A DNA stretch of 64,000 nt from the NCBI GenBank assembly GCA_023898785.1, contig CP060239.1:372001-436000 (forward strand), read 5' to 3'. Position 1 is the first letter of the stretch, and each line of letters opens with the position of its first letter. Shown piece by piece: positions 8,200 to 17,400 of the stretch. The position numbers and the translations under genes are program-made. Origin of the DNA: Rhodospirillales bacterium (GTDB lineage Bacteria; Pseudomonadota; Alphaproteobacteria; Micavibrionales; Micavibrionaceae). The notes under the pieces are model-generated. The model had not been told where the DNA came from. It ran no database searches and was given only the letters and a program-made list of their open reading frames with translations.

Positions 8200-9036
8200 T
8201 TAGAGGAACAGTAGCATCAAGGTTTCTCTTATGCCTTTTTTCCAATCGCTTTGCTCAAGGCCAAAAACCTTTTTTATGCGTGCGCAACTCATATAGGAAT
8301 AAGATGGTCTTGATGCTTTTTGTGGAAACGCTATGGATGGTACAGGAATAAGATTGTGTGGTACTTTCCCGCCGTTTTTTTTATGTTGTGTAAAAATATG
8401 AGCGGCAAAATCATACCAATTCACAGGTCCTTGACCTGTGTAATGATAAAGCCCCCATTCTTTAAAGCCGGGTTTTTGAACGGTTTTGGCAATGTGCCAT
8501 AGGGCTTTTGCAACGTCGCAACTGTAGGTTGGCGCGCCAAACTGGTCATTTACAATTCGTAATTCATCTTTTTCTTTGCCTAATGCAAGCATGGTTTTGA
8601 GAAAGTTTTGTCCGTCTGCGCCAAAAACCCATGAGGTTCGCAAGATAATATGGCGTGAAACAAAAGAACGTGTGACAATTTCACCAGCAAATTTTGATAG
8701 GCCATATACTGAAAGTGGATTAGCGGGTGCGTTTTCTTCATAAGGTGTTCGGTTCTTCCCATCGAAAACATAATCTGACGATAAATAAATAAGAACTGCA
8801 TCCTCATATTTAGAAATTTCTGTAGCTAAATGCCCTGCTCCATACCAATTAACAGCAAGTGCTGCTGCTGGCTCGTCCTCGGCTTTGTCTACTGCTGTAT
8901 ACGCTGCGGCATTAATGAAAATACGAATGTTCTTTTCTTCGTAGAGATTACGGACGGTATGGGCAACAGAATTTTTATCAGTAAGGTCGCATGTTTTTCG
9001 TGTTATCGGTACGCCTTATGATCCTCAGAGACTGGA
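8200..9036 (-). pseudogene. rmlD: dTDP-4-dehydrorhamnose reductase, 5' end lost at an IS element
   Basis: Read leftward, one frame is open from 9015 to a stop at 8200-8202 and carries the RmlD/SDR signatures: IFINAAAYTAVDKAEDEP, the YLSSDYVFDG strand, NPLSVYGLSKFAGE (the catalytic YxxxK), ILRTSWVFG and SYMSCARIKKVFG. The N-terminal nucleotide-binding GxxGxxG segment is absent. An extra A near 9017 breaks the frame between IQSLRII and GVPITRKTCDLTD, after which the IS3-family end begins at about 9040. Intact RmlD makes dTDP-L-rhamnose. No start codon or promoter remains, so it is almost certainly dead. No other rml gene is present here. Confidence 0.88.
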
Positions 9037-9108
9037 TCTGAGAGGTGGTCCCAAGAATTCGGACAGTGAGTTAAGCTACGATCTATGACCGAAGGAGGGT
9101 CATGGATT

Positions 9109-9420
9109 ATGAGTAAGACAAGGAAGAACTACCCGGCGAAGTTTAAAGCGCAGGTTGCGCTGGCGGCGTTGCGGGAGGACGCGCCGATCACGGAGCTGTC
9201 ATCCCGTTACGGGGTGCATGCGACGGTCATTCACCGTTGGAAGAAGGAGGCTCTGGCTGCGCTGGAGGCGGGTTTTGCGGGCAAGCTGGAATCGCGAGCG
9301 GACGCGCATAACGCCGAGGTCAGGGACTTGCACGCCAAGATCGGACAGCTGACAGTGGAACGTGATTTTTTAGCCGATGCCTCCGCCCGGTTGCGGTCCG
9401 GGGGCGGCAGGAAATGGTAG
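9109..9420 (+). CDS. IS3-family transposase OrfA (helix-turn-helix)
   Basis: 103 residues from ATG 9109, with GGAGGG about 10 bases upstream. The N-terminal MSKTRKNYPAKFKAQVALAA followed by ELSSRYGVHATVIHRWKKEA is the HTH_Tnp_1 DNA-binding domain. A leucine-zipper-like segment (VRDLHAKIGQLTVERDFL) follows. The stop TAG at 9418-9420 overlaps the OrfB ATG at 9414 (ATGGTAG). OrfB can therefore be made by re-initiation or, as in many IS3 elements, as an OrfAB fusion by -1 frameshifting. Confidence 0.93.
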   Translation: MSKTRKNYPAKFKAQVALAALREDAPITELSSRYGVHATVIHRWKKEALAALEAGFAGKLESRADAHNAEVRDLHAKIGQLTVERDFLADASARLRSGGGRKW

Positions 9421-10319
9421 ACCCGTCCAATGACAATATCGGCATCGCGGCGCAGTGCCGGTTGCTGGGGATCAGCCGCTCTGGCTGGTATTACGAGCGG
9501 CGCGGGGAGAGCGCGGACAATTTGGCGCTGATGCGGCTGATTGACGCGCAATTCCTGCAAACCCCGTTTTACGGGTCCCGTCAGATGGCCCGGCATCTGC
9601 GCCGTCAGGGGTACGAGGTAGGCCGCACCCGCGTGCGGCGTCTGATGCGCCTGATGGGAATCGAGGCGGTCTATCAAAGGCCGCGCACTTCGATGCCGCA
9701 TCCCGGCCACCGGATTTATCCCTACCGGCTCAAGGGGCTCACGATCACCCGCCCGAACCATGTATGGTGCGCGGATATCACGTACATCCCTGTCAAACGC
9801 GGGTTTTTGTATCTGGTAGCGATCATGGACTGGGCCAGCCGGAAGGTGCTGGCCTGGCGGCTGTCGAACACGATGGAAACGCGCTTTTGCGTGGAGGCGC
9901 TGGAGGAAGCCATCGCCCGCTACGGGCCGCCGGAGATCTTCAATACCGATCAGGGCAGCCAGTTCACGGCGGACGCGTGGACGGGCGTCCTGAAAGAAAA
10001 CGGGATCGCGATCTCGATGGACGGCAAGGGCCGCTGGATGGACAATGTGTTCATCGAGCGGCTGTGGCGGAGTCTGAAATATGAATGCGTGTATCTGAAC
10101 GCGTTCGAGAGCGGCCTGCAAGCCAGGCGGGATATCGGGCGCTGGCTGGCGTTTTACAACGCGCAGAGGCCGCATTCGGTATTTGATGGACAAACCCCGG
10201 ACGACGTTTATGATGAACGAAATTTTGTTTCTCCGGCCTCGGGCTTGCCGCCTCCGCCTAACGGCTCCGGCGGCCGCGCCCTTCACCCGGAGAAACAAAA
10301 CCACAGGCAGGCGGCATGA
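9414..10319 (+). CDS. IS3-family transposase OrfB (DDE integrase core)
   Basis: 301 residues. An HTH_21-type segment (PFYGSRQMARHLRRQGYEVG, then RTRVRRLMRLMGIEAVY) precedes an rve integrase core. The acidic triad is visible: D in VWCADITYIPV, D in IFNTDQGSQFTAD, and E in NVFIERLWRSLKYE. The C-terminal RPHSVFDGQTPDDVY is typical. It appears intact. It recognises the element's inverted ends and catalyses circle formation and insertion. Confidence 0.95.
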   Translation: MVDPSNDNIGIAAQCRLLGISRSGWYYERRGESADNLALMRLIDAQFLQTPFYGSRQMARHLRRQGYEVGRTRVRRLMRLMGIEAVYQRPRTSMPHPGHRIYPYRLKGLTITRPNHVWCADITYIPVKRGFLYLVAIMDWASRKVLAWRLSNTMETRFCVEALEEAIARYGPPEIFNTDQGSQFTADAWTGVLKENGIAISMDGKGRWMDNVFIERLWRSLKYECVYLNAFESGLQARRDIGRWLAFYNAQRPHSVFDGQTPDDVYDERNFVSPASGLPPPPNGSGGRALHPEKQNHRQAA

Positions 10320-10385
10320 CAATAACCAACCGATCGTAGCTTAACTTCGCCGCAAAGCTGGCCGAAGAACCGAGACCACCTCTGG

Positions 10386-10790
10386 GCGCCATCAGTCGTG
10401 ATTTGTGCGGCTATTGAGTCCGAAATTGCACAATTAGATGACGCTGAAGAAAAAATGGAGTTTTTAGAAACGCTAGGGCTGGAGGAATCCGGTCTTGATA
10501 AAATTATCAAGGCGGGTTTTAAGCTGTTGGGTTTGCAGACGTATTTTACAGCTGGGCCAAAGGAGGCGCGTGCGTGGACTGTGCGCGTTGGAGCAAAAGT
10601 GCCGGAAGCGGCGGGCGTTATTCATAGCGATTTTGAGAAAGGTTTTATCAAGGCGGAAGTGATTGCTTTTGCAGATTATGCTGCGATGAATGGTGAGCAA
10701 GGCGCAAAAGAAGCTGGGAAAATGCGGCAAGAGGGCAAGGAATATGTTGTGCAAGATGGGGATGTTATTTTGTTTAGATGTATTAGTTGA
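10386..10790 (+). pseudogene. ychF: YchF/Obg-like ATPase, C-terminal third only
   Basis: Coding begins abruptly at the IS3 right end (APSVVICAAIESEIAQLDDA) and continues through the YchF TGS region: GLEESGLDKIIKAGFKLLGL, QTYFTAGPKEARAWTVRVG, VIHSDFEKGFIKAEVIAF, MRQEGKEYVVQDGDVILF. About 135 of the usual 365 residues remain; the whole GTP/ATP-binding domain is gone. The last codons have also been rewritten, because the IS481 element begins at 10779 and supplies TGT ATT AGT TGA. Removing the IS and one target copy restores TTT AGA TGT AAT CAA TCA TAG. YchF is a ribosome-associated P-loop ATPase. Confidence 0.9.
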
Positions 10791-11964
10791 GACTTGATCT
10801 GACATTCTTTACAAACTGCATTTAAAAGCAAAGGAGTGTCAGACATGAGCAGTTATCAGGAAAAAATCATCAAACCGAAACTGGGCGTATTGGAGCTTGC
10901 CAAGCAATTGGGCAATGTTTCGCAAGCCTGCAAAGTCATGGGCTATAGCCGTGATACGTTCTATCGCTATCGTGAACTGTACGAGAACGGCGGAGAAGAA
11001 GCGCTGATCGAGATCAGCCGCAAGAAGCCGATCTTGAAGAACCGCGTGGCGGAAAGCGTGGAGCGGGCCTGCATTGAGATCGCCGTTGAGTTTCCGGCCT
11101 ACGGCCAGCAACGTGCGGCTAACGAACTGCGTAAAAAAGGCATTTTGATCTCGCCCGGTGGCATCCGTTCGGTATGGCTGCGCAACGATCTGGAGACCAT
11201 GAAGAAGCGCCTCAATGCGCTGGAAGCCAAGGTTGCCCAAGACGGCATCATCCTGACCGAAGAACAACTCGCCGCGCTGGAAAAACAAAAATCACAGCGC
11301 GAGGCCCATGGTGAGATTGAGAGCGAACATCCGGGCTATCTGGGATCGCAGGATACTTACTATGTCGGCAACATCAAGGGCGTGGGCCGGATTTATCAGC
11401 AAACCTTTGTCGATACCTATTCCCGCGTGGCCTTTGCCCGGCTCTATACCGAGAAGACCGCCATCACGGCGGCCGATACACTTAACGGCACGGTCCTGCC
11501 GTTCTTCGCAGAAGAAGGGCTTGTGCTGCTGCGTATCCTTACCGACCGCGGCACGGAATATTGCGGCAAAGCCGAGAACCACGCCTATCAGCTTTATCTG
11601 GGAATCGAAAATATCGATCACACCAGAACGAAGGCAAACTCTCCGCAAACCAATGGTATCTGCGAGCGGTTCCACCGCACCATGAAGCAGGAGTTCTACG
11701 ACATCGCCTTCCGCAAAAAGCTGTATTACAGCCTCGAAGAGCTGCAAACGGACGTCGATGAATGGCTGCGAAAATATAATGAAACGCGGCCTCATTCCGG
11801 GAAATACTGCTACGGCAAACCCCCAATGCAAACCTTCCGGGATGCCAAAGAGCTTGCACAATCGAAAAATATCGATAACGTGCAAGAATTATCGGACAGC
11901 GCGCCTCAAGAAGCGCTGGCTGGCCGATAATTCATAATCGTCAGATTAAGTTATGACTTTTACA
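10779..11964 (+). mobile_element. IS481-family insertion sequence with target duplication
   Basis: 1186 bp. The left end (TGTATTAG...ATCTGAC, 10779-10803) and right end (read in reverse, TGTAAAAG...ATCTGAC, 11940-11964) form a 25-bp imperfect inverted repeat with TGT...ACA tips. A perfect 7-bp direct repeat GTTTAGA flanks it at 10772-10778 and 11965-11971. One full-length transposase lies inside. The clean ends and target duplication show a simple, fairly recent insertion into the tail of ychF. Confidence 0.93.
10845..11930 (+). CDS. IS481-family transposase
   Basis: 361 residues from ATG 10845, with AAGGAG 8-14 bases upstream. The N-terminal helix-turn-helix (LAKQLGNVSQACKVMGYSRD) is followed by a Leu/Lys-rich linker and an rve core. 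Acidic triad: D in LGSQDTYYVGN, D in ILTDRGTEYCG, and E in QTNGICERFHRTMKQEF. The C-terminal WLRKYNETRPHSGKYCYGKP is typical of the family. It looks intact and could be active. Confidence 0.95.
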   Translation: MSSYQEKIIKPKLGVLELAKQLGNVSQACKVMGYSRDTFYRYRELYENGGEEALIEISRKKPILKNRVAESVERACIEIAVEFPAYGQQRAANELRKKGILISPGGIRSVWLRNDLETMKKRLNALEAKVAQDGIILTEEQLAALEKQKSQREAHGEIESEHPGYLGSQDTYYVGNIKGVGRIYQQTFVDTYSRVAFARLYTEKTAITAADTLNGTVLPFFAEEGLVLLRILTDRGTEYCGKAENHAYQLYLGIENIDHTRTKANSPQTNGICERFHRTMKQEFYDIAFRKKLYYSLEELQTDVDEWLRKYNETRPHSGKYCYGKPPMQTFRDAKELAQSKNIDNVQELSDSAPQEALAGR

Positions 11965-11976
11965 GTTTAGATGTAA

Positions 11977-12288
11977 TCAATCATAGCATGCCAAGCGCAC
12001 CTTCAACCCATCCAGACTTTCATCCATGATAATCTGACACGATAGGCGTGAGTTATCTTGCACGTCAAATGCTTCATCAAGCATCTCTTCTTCGTCATCA
12101 CGCATCATCGCCAGCTTGCTTAACCAGTTCTCATCAACATAAACATGACACGTCGCACACGCACAAGCCCCGCCGCATTCGGCCTTAATCGGCAATCCAT
12201 GATCACGAATAATTTCCATCACGCGCCACCCTTCAACCGCATCCAGCGCATGCTCAACCCCGTTTTGATCTGTCACATAAATTTTCAT
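11977..12288 (-). CDS. 2Fe-2S ferredoxin, adrenodoxin type
   Basis: 103 residues. The cluster ligands are visible as AECGGACACATCHVYV (Cys-x5-Cys-x2-Cys, about residues 38-46) and a fourth Cys in SRLSCQIIM about 83. This is the vertebrate-type/FdxB family that gives electrons to P450s, to Fe-S assembly or, in several alphaproteobacteria, to haem A synthesis. The nearby ctaA makes a haem-related role attractive, but that is inference. The stop lies 6 bp from the right-hand GTTTAGA copy, so it was the convergent neighbour of ychF before IS481 arrived. Confidence 0.93.
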   Translation of the reverse strand: MKIYVTDQNGVEHALDAVEGWRVMEIIRDHGLPIKAECGGACACATCHVYVDENWLSKLAMMRDDEEEMLDEAFDVQDNSRLSCQIIMDESLDGLKVRLACYD

Positions 12289-12297
12289 TTCACACTC

Positions 12298-13122
12298 TCA
12301 CCAAATATCGGTTTTCTTATTCTCATTGTTAAAAACTGAATACACGCCATAAGCAACAGCAAGACTAGAAACCAGCGAAAGCACAAAATCTATAAAAGCC
12401 TGAATAACAGCCATGCCGGTTTCAAATACGATAGAACTATCACCAACACCCAAAACCCCCATAACCGTGCCATAAAATTCACTGAGTAAAATCATAAACA
12501 ACATCATTGGCACGAAACACAAAACCCAAACACCCAGCAAAGGAAACGAATCCGAATATGCCCGGAAACGAATCAAATAGGTGCGTACAGATTTCCCCAT
12601 TACAACCGGAATATAAATCCACAAAAAGCGAAACGCCCAGATCAAAAATACAATAAGCATCATCGCCAATATAAATGTCTGCAAACTTGGATCGGGTGGG
12701 GGAGCGTCTGGAATGGTCTGTTGACCGTGATAAGCCGAGCCAACAACAAAGGACAGCATCAGTTTGATCAATACATACACAATCATGGAAGCTTTAATAT
12801 TCCGCGCAGTATCCTCTGCAGGCGGCAAAATAGAGCTGCGCGTTTCACGCCGGGTTTCATGCGCATGCAGCGCCATAATCACCAGCGTCGCAATGACCCA
12901 GCCTTCCATAAAAAAAATCGGTAAAAGCAAGAGCCCCTGCCGTAAGGCCTCTTTCTGGATATCAAAAGCAACAAAACCAACAAAAAAGAGAATCTTAAGA
13001 ACTAAAACCATTGCCGAAAAGCGCACCACATCCACCCGTCTGTTCCAAACAAAGCGATACGCCTGCGATGTACTTTCTACAAAATCAAAACTAGCCACGA
13101 CGATTTTTCTCTTTATATTCAC
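12298..13122 (-). CDS. Six-span membrane protein, function unknown
   Basis: 274 residues starting at GTG (13120-13122); an in-frame GTG slightly further in is an alternative. I count about six hydrophobic segments, for example VVRFSAMVLVLKILFFVGFV, GWVIATLVIMALHA, LQTFILAMMLIVFLIWAF, VWVLCFVPMMLFMILL and DFVLSLVSSLAVAYGVY. No enzyme motif was recognised. It lies 9 bp upstream of the ferredoxin start and is probably co-transcribed with it. The given strand is unusually C-rich here, opposite to the rest of the window. Confidence 0.75.
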   Translation of the reverse strand: MNIKRKIVVASFDFVESTSQAYRFVWNRRVDVVRFSAMVLVLKILFFVGFVAFDIQKEALRQGLLLLPIFFMEGWVIATLVIMALHAHETRRETRSSILPPAEDTARNIKASMIVYVLIKLMLSFVVGSAYHGQQTIPDAPPPDPSLQTFILAMMLIVFLIWAFRFLWIYIPVVMGKSVRTYLIRFRAYSDSFPLLGVWVLCFVPMMLFMILLSEFYGTVMGVLGVGDSSIVFETGMAVIQAFIDFVLSLVSSLAVAYGVYSVFNNENKKTDIW

Positions 13123-13194
13123 CTGTATAAACCAAGATCATACACAATTGTGCTTTTTGTAAAAGCGCTGAAATACAGGAAAAGGGTTTTTAAA

Positions 13195-14229
13195 ATGCCT
13201 ATCGCACCCCACCGCCGACACAATAAACCTATCGCCATCTGGCTTTATTCCTGCGCCTTCATGGTCTTTGCCATGATAGTCATAGGCGCAATTACGCGCC
13301 TTAGTGAATCCGGCCTCTCAATGGTTGAATGGCGGCCTTTGATGGGCGCTCTGCCCCCCTTGAATGACGCCGAATGGGAACGCGTTTTTACGCTTTACCA
13401 GGAAAGCCCTGAATTCGAAAAGAAAAATACCTGGATGCAAATTGACGACTTCAAAACCATCTTTTTCTGGGAGTGGTTTCACCGCCTTTGGGGCCGTCTT
13501 ATTGGAATCGTTTTTGCCCTGCCACTCATTTTCTTTTGGCTCTGTAAAATGATCCCCCACGGCTATCACCTTAAACTTCTTGGACTATTTGTACTGGGCG
13601 GCGCCCAAGGTTTTATGGGCTGGTATATGGTCAAAAGCGGTCTTGTCGATCAGCCAGCAGTTAGCCACTATCGCCTCGCCGCACATCTAGGGCTGGCATT
13701 TATCATCTTCGCCAGCCTGCTTTGGGTCGGATTATCACTCACATTCAAAACCCGCCGCTACGCAAACCGTGCCCTTAATATCCATGGTTGGATCGTTTTG
13801 GTCTTTATCGCCATCACTGTCCTCTGGGGAGCTTTCACAGCGGGGCTGGATGCAGGGTTAATATATAACGAAACCTTTCCGAAAATGGGCGGCGAGTGGA
13901 TTCCTCCGGATTTTTGGAAATATGATGCGCTTCTACCCAACGTCCTTGAAAATCATAGTGGCGTGCAATTCATTCACCGCTGGCTGGCCATCCTTACTGT
14001 TGGTATGGTTCTAAGCCTCTGGATGCACGCGATGGCAAAAAAACAAAGCTTTCGTGCGCTCCATGCCGCCGTAATAATGGCACTGCTGCAATTATGTTTA
14101 GGAATAGCCACAATTTTATCAGGCGTTGAGCTGCACATCGCAACCACGCATCAGGCCGGTGCCGTTATCTTATGGGCACTGATTTTGATCTGTATCTACC
14201 AGACATGGCCTCATAAGCGCGTCTGTTAG
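13195..14229 (+). CDS. ctaA: Haem A synthase, COX15/CtaA family
   Basis: 344 residues from ATG 13195, with AGGAAAAGGG upstream. Oxidises the C8 methyl of haem O to the formyl group of haem A for aa3-type cytochrome oxidase. It has about eight hydrophobic spans. The paired haem-ligand histidines are visible in FWEWFHRLWGRLIG, VSHYRLAAHLGLAF, GVQFIHRWLAILTVGM and ELHIATTHQAGAVILW. The N-terminal GAITRLSESGLSMVEWRPLMGALPPL is the type-2 (alphaproteobacterial/mitochondrial) signature. It is divergent from the membrane-protein gene. Confidence 0.96.
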   Translation: MPIAPHRRHNKPIAIWLYSCAFMVFAMIVIGAITRLSESGLSMVEWRPLMGALPPLNDAEWERVFTLYQESPEFEKKNTWMQIDDFKTIFFWEWFHRLWGRLIGIVFALPLIFFWLCKMIPHGYHLKLLGLFVLGGAQGFMGWYMVKSGLVDQPAVSHYRLAAHLGLAFIIFASLLWVGLSLTFKTRRYANRALNIHGWIVLVFIAITVLWGAFTAGLDAGLIYNETFPKMGGEWIPPDFWKYDALLPNVLENHSGVQFIHRWLAILTVGMVLSLWMHAMAKKQSFRALHAAVIMALLQLCLGIATILSGVELHIATTHQAGAVILWALILICIYQTWPHKRVC

Positions 14230-14234
14230 GCTCA

Positions 14235-14385
14235 GGACTCATTAAATTTGCCATATGACGATCGTAGCGAGCTGCTATGCGGGGCGCCAGTCTTTGAGTT
14301 TGGCGAAGCTGTTTTCAATGATATGCCGTTTTTTATAGAGTTGGTGTTCAGGCCGCCTTTTGTTTTGTTGATAGCACGTGGAACA
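14235..14385 (-). mobile_element. IS5-family transposase remnant
   Basis: Read leftward from about 14385 the frame gives QNKRRPEHQLYKKRHIIENS followed by FAKLKDWR. This is the C-terminal YxxRhxIEnxFxxLKdWR block of IS5-type DDE transposases. It is then broken by a stop, and a shifted frame restores RYDRHMANL. Only about 150 bp remain and no ends are visible, so it is a dead relic. It sits between ctaA and the giant gene and fills nearly the whole gap (14230-14409). Confidence 0.75.
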
Positions 14386-14409
14386 TTTCCTTAGCTGTAA
14401 AAGGCGCCA

Positions 14410-17400
14410 TTAGGGGGCAATGATGTTGGATGGTGTGTGCAGCATTTCCTGCGTTTTTTCGTATTCCTGAACCATCTGTGTGGTGGTTGCGGTCATTTCG
14501 TTGACCGTTTCGAGATATAGCAGGCCACGGCGTTCTGTTGGGTTTACGCTCTCATCTGCAACATATCGTGTGATGTGTTCAGGGTTGTCGCTGTTGTCGT
14601 TTCCGTCTGGAATTAATTTTGTATATTTTGTCCATATTTCTTTTGCGGCTTTAGGGTCAAGCATGGCCACGCCGATTGAAATCTCTTGAGGTTTGCCGTT
14701 GATTTCCACTGTGACTTTTTCAGGTAAGCCGTGCGCTTTTGCAATGCTTGTATACATTTCTGCTAGTTTATCTTTATCGGTGAATTGTTCCTTTATGGCC
14801 TTCACTTCGGCGTCAGTTAGTCCTTTTTCCAAGACGTCTATGATCATGTCGGGGCTGACCATTTCGGTGACGACCGGGTTGAGGCCGAGATCTTTGATGG
14901 CGTCTTTGATGAGGTATTCACTGGTAACGGTCGAGGGATCAGCGATCATAGAGCCGATATACCAGCCGTAAAGGTTGGCTAGCGCTGTGTGTTGGTCTTT
15001 TGTCAGAAGATTGGATGCTATAAGAAAGTCGTGCTTGCTTTCCAGATGGCTGGTTTCTGCTGCGGCTATGGTTATGCCGACGCCTGCGCCAGCGGCATAA
15101 CCAGCCAAGGTCCCGCCAAAAACAGATTTTGAAATTGCCGCGCCGCCTTTACCGGCGCGCTTGAAGAGTTTTGAAAGACCTTGAGTTGCTCTTTTCAAGA
15201 TATTGGGGGCTTCAATTTTCGGAATTTCATCAAGTTTTGTTGTTAACGTAAGTGCTTTAGATGTTTCTCTTTCAGAAAGGAGTGCTTTTCCTTCAGAAGA
15301 GGTAATCTTGTAGGCATCTTTTTGTGCTGTTTTTCTTGAAGTCGTTTCGGTGGTTTTCGAAGGTGTCTGTTCTTTGATTTGATCTTCTGTTATCCCGTGT
15401 TTTTTCATTAAACGTTCTGCACTTTTTAATCTGCTTGCACGTTCTTTTTCACTTATGCTTGGATGCTTTGCGCTTTCAATAATGTTTTCAATTCTTTTAA
15501 TTATATGATCTTTTTTGTCAGGAGTGTCGCTTGATGGTTTTGCAGCAGCTGTGCTCTCAAGCTGTTTAGCCTTTGTTGTCGTATTCGTATCCGCAGCCGC
15601 AGCCGGGTTTGCTTTTGTCGGCTGTTTTGTCTTTGTTTCTATGTCTAGGTTTATTTTTGTTAGCTCTTTAACAGCTTTCGGATTTTGCTGCGCAAGGCCG
15701 AAGGCGCGGACCTGTGCTTCGGTCAAGCCTTGGGCTTTCATCATTCTTTGAGCTGATTCCATGGCTTGCGTTCGTTTGGCCGCAGTTTGCGCGTTGTCGG
15801 CAATTTCCAGGGCGCGTAGAACTCTGTTTGCAGTTTTTTCTTTGCCTTCAGGAAGGATTTCGGTGCCGTTTTGGAGGCCGAGGAGACGGACCTGCGTTTC
15901 GCTGAGGCCGGCTTTGTCCATGAGTTTTTGTGCGAGCTCATGAGCTCTTGCGATGTCCGGAGAGTATTGCGGTGCATTGTCGGCGGCGACCAATAATTTA
16001 AGTGCGCGACCTGCTTTGTCCAGCTTGCTTTCCGGGATGGGATGGGTGCCGTTAAGGGCGCCTTGCAGGCGGAGCTGCGCTTCGGTGAGGCCTACTTCTT
16101 TCATGAGCCCGCTTGCGCGGTTTAAAGCGTCAATTTGTTTTCTTGAGCCAACTTCTGCGTTATCGGCAATTCTTAGAATTTTCATTGCTGCTGCTGCGTG
16201 TTTGGCTGAAGCCTCAGGAACAACTTGTGCTATTTGTCCGGCTTTGTTGAAGGCTTTTGCTGCGCCATAGCCTGACGTTGCCCAAGTTGCTAATTTTGCT
16301 GCATTTGCCGGCGGAAGGCCGTCATCTTCCAGTAAATTGGAATCTGGTCTGCCGGGAATTTCTTCTTTTTCTTTGTTGGTAAGACTTTGCTGCGGGCTGT
16401 CTTCGTCCTTTTTGGGGCCGCTTTGCTCTTGTTTGGCTACCGGATCGGCTTTTTCTCCAAATTTATTTTTAAGGTCTGCGGCTAACACGTTTGGCACATA
16501 TCGGTCCTGACGCAGTTCGAAGTAATAGCTTCTGTCTTCGTATTTCTCACTGGGGCGGCGTTCGACCAGATAGGTGTAGGCTGAGACGCGGTCCAGCGCT
16601 TTCATGCCTGCATCAAGGGTTGCGCGATCTTCCGGGCTGAGTTGTGCAACCGCTTCTTCGTAGGTCAGGCCGTGATTAAAGCGATTGCCGCTTTTATTAA
16701 AGAAAAAGCTTGTGTCGCCTTTAAAGATTTCATTCATGTGGTGCCAGTTATTACGCACGTAAAGATACATCATCTGATCCTGCGTTGGCCCGCCGTAGCG
16801 GCCGTTCCAGGTGTCCATGGTTTGGTCGTTGACGTCACCATTGTGCCAGGCGTGATAGTTATTAATGTGGCTTTCGTAGTATTGGAGCATCAGGCGCTCA
16901 TAGGCTTCGAAGCCCGGGCGGCCTGGGTCATTCCACAGCGGCTGTGCAAGGATGCTTTGCAGGACTTTTTCTTTTGCGACAGAGGCCAGAGCCTTGAATT
17001 CCGTGCCCGGTGGGGATTTTATAATTCCGACGTCTGTGAGTTCTTTGACCTTGTCTTTTGTAAGTGTTTCCAGTTCATCCGGCGTCAGGACATATTGCGC
17101 GTATTTTGCGTTTGGACGGGTGTTGTCCGTCAGGGTCATCATGCGGTTGATGTGCCTGCGGATTCTCGGGTCTTGTATGCTTAGCGTACCGAAGGCTTTG
17201 AAGGCGATTTTGACATCGCGTTCGTCGGGGTTGAAGCGGCCCTCCATCATGGCCTGGCTGACGCCGCGCAGGGTTGCGTGGTTGGCGGCGATGAAGGCGT
17301 TTTGCCCGGCTATGGTATCAAGTTTGCCTGCTTTTTCGGCGTCGGCGTAGGTGCCTGGGTCCAGGGTTTTGATGGCGCGCAGGTCGATCTGGCGGCGGAC

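Larger units (their letters stand above)
9041..10382 (+). mobile_element. IS3-family insertion sequence, complete
   Basis: About 1.34 kb with two overlapping transposase frames. The outer ends are inverted: AGAGGTGGTC at 9041-9050 against GACCACCTCT at 10373-10382, followed inward by a partly matching stretch. An inner 15-bp inverted pair AGTTAAGCTACGATC sits at 9069-9083 and 10332-10346. The exact tips are uncertain by a few bases. No 3-5 bp target duplication is visible: the flanks read CTG on the left and GGG on the right. The left flank is rmlD cut at its 5' side and the right flank is ychF cut at its 5' side. Confidence 0.85.

Noticed and set aside
9231..10322. 363-codon open frame on the minus strand across the IS3 transposase
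   Set aside because: It is antisense to OrfB, which has a full DDE triad; the antisense product is Arg/Pro/His-rich without domains.
15510..15780. Low-complexity stretch in the giant gene considered as a tandem DNA repeat
   Set aside because: Only short Ala/Thr/Lys codon runs (such as CAGCCGCAGCCG on the + strand); no regular unit long enough to call.
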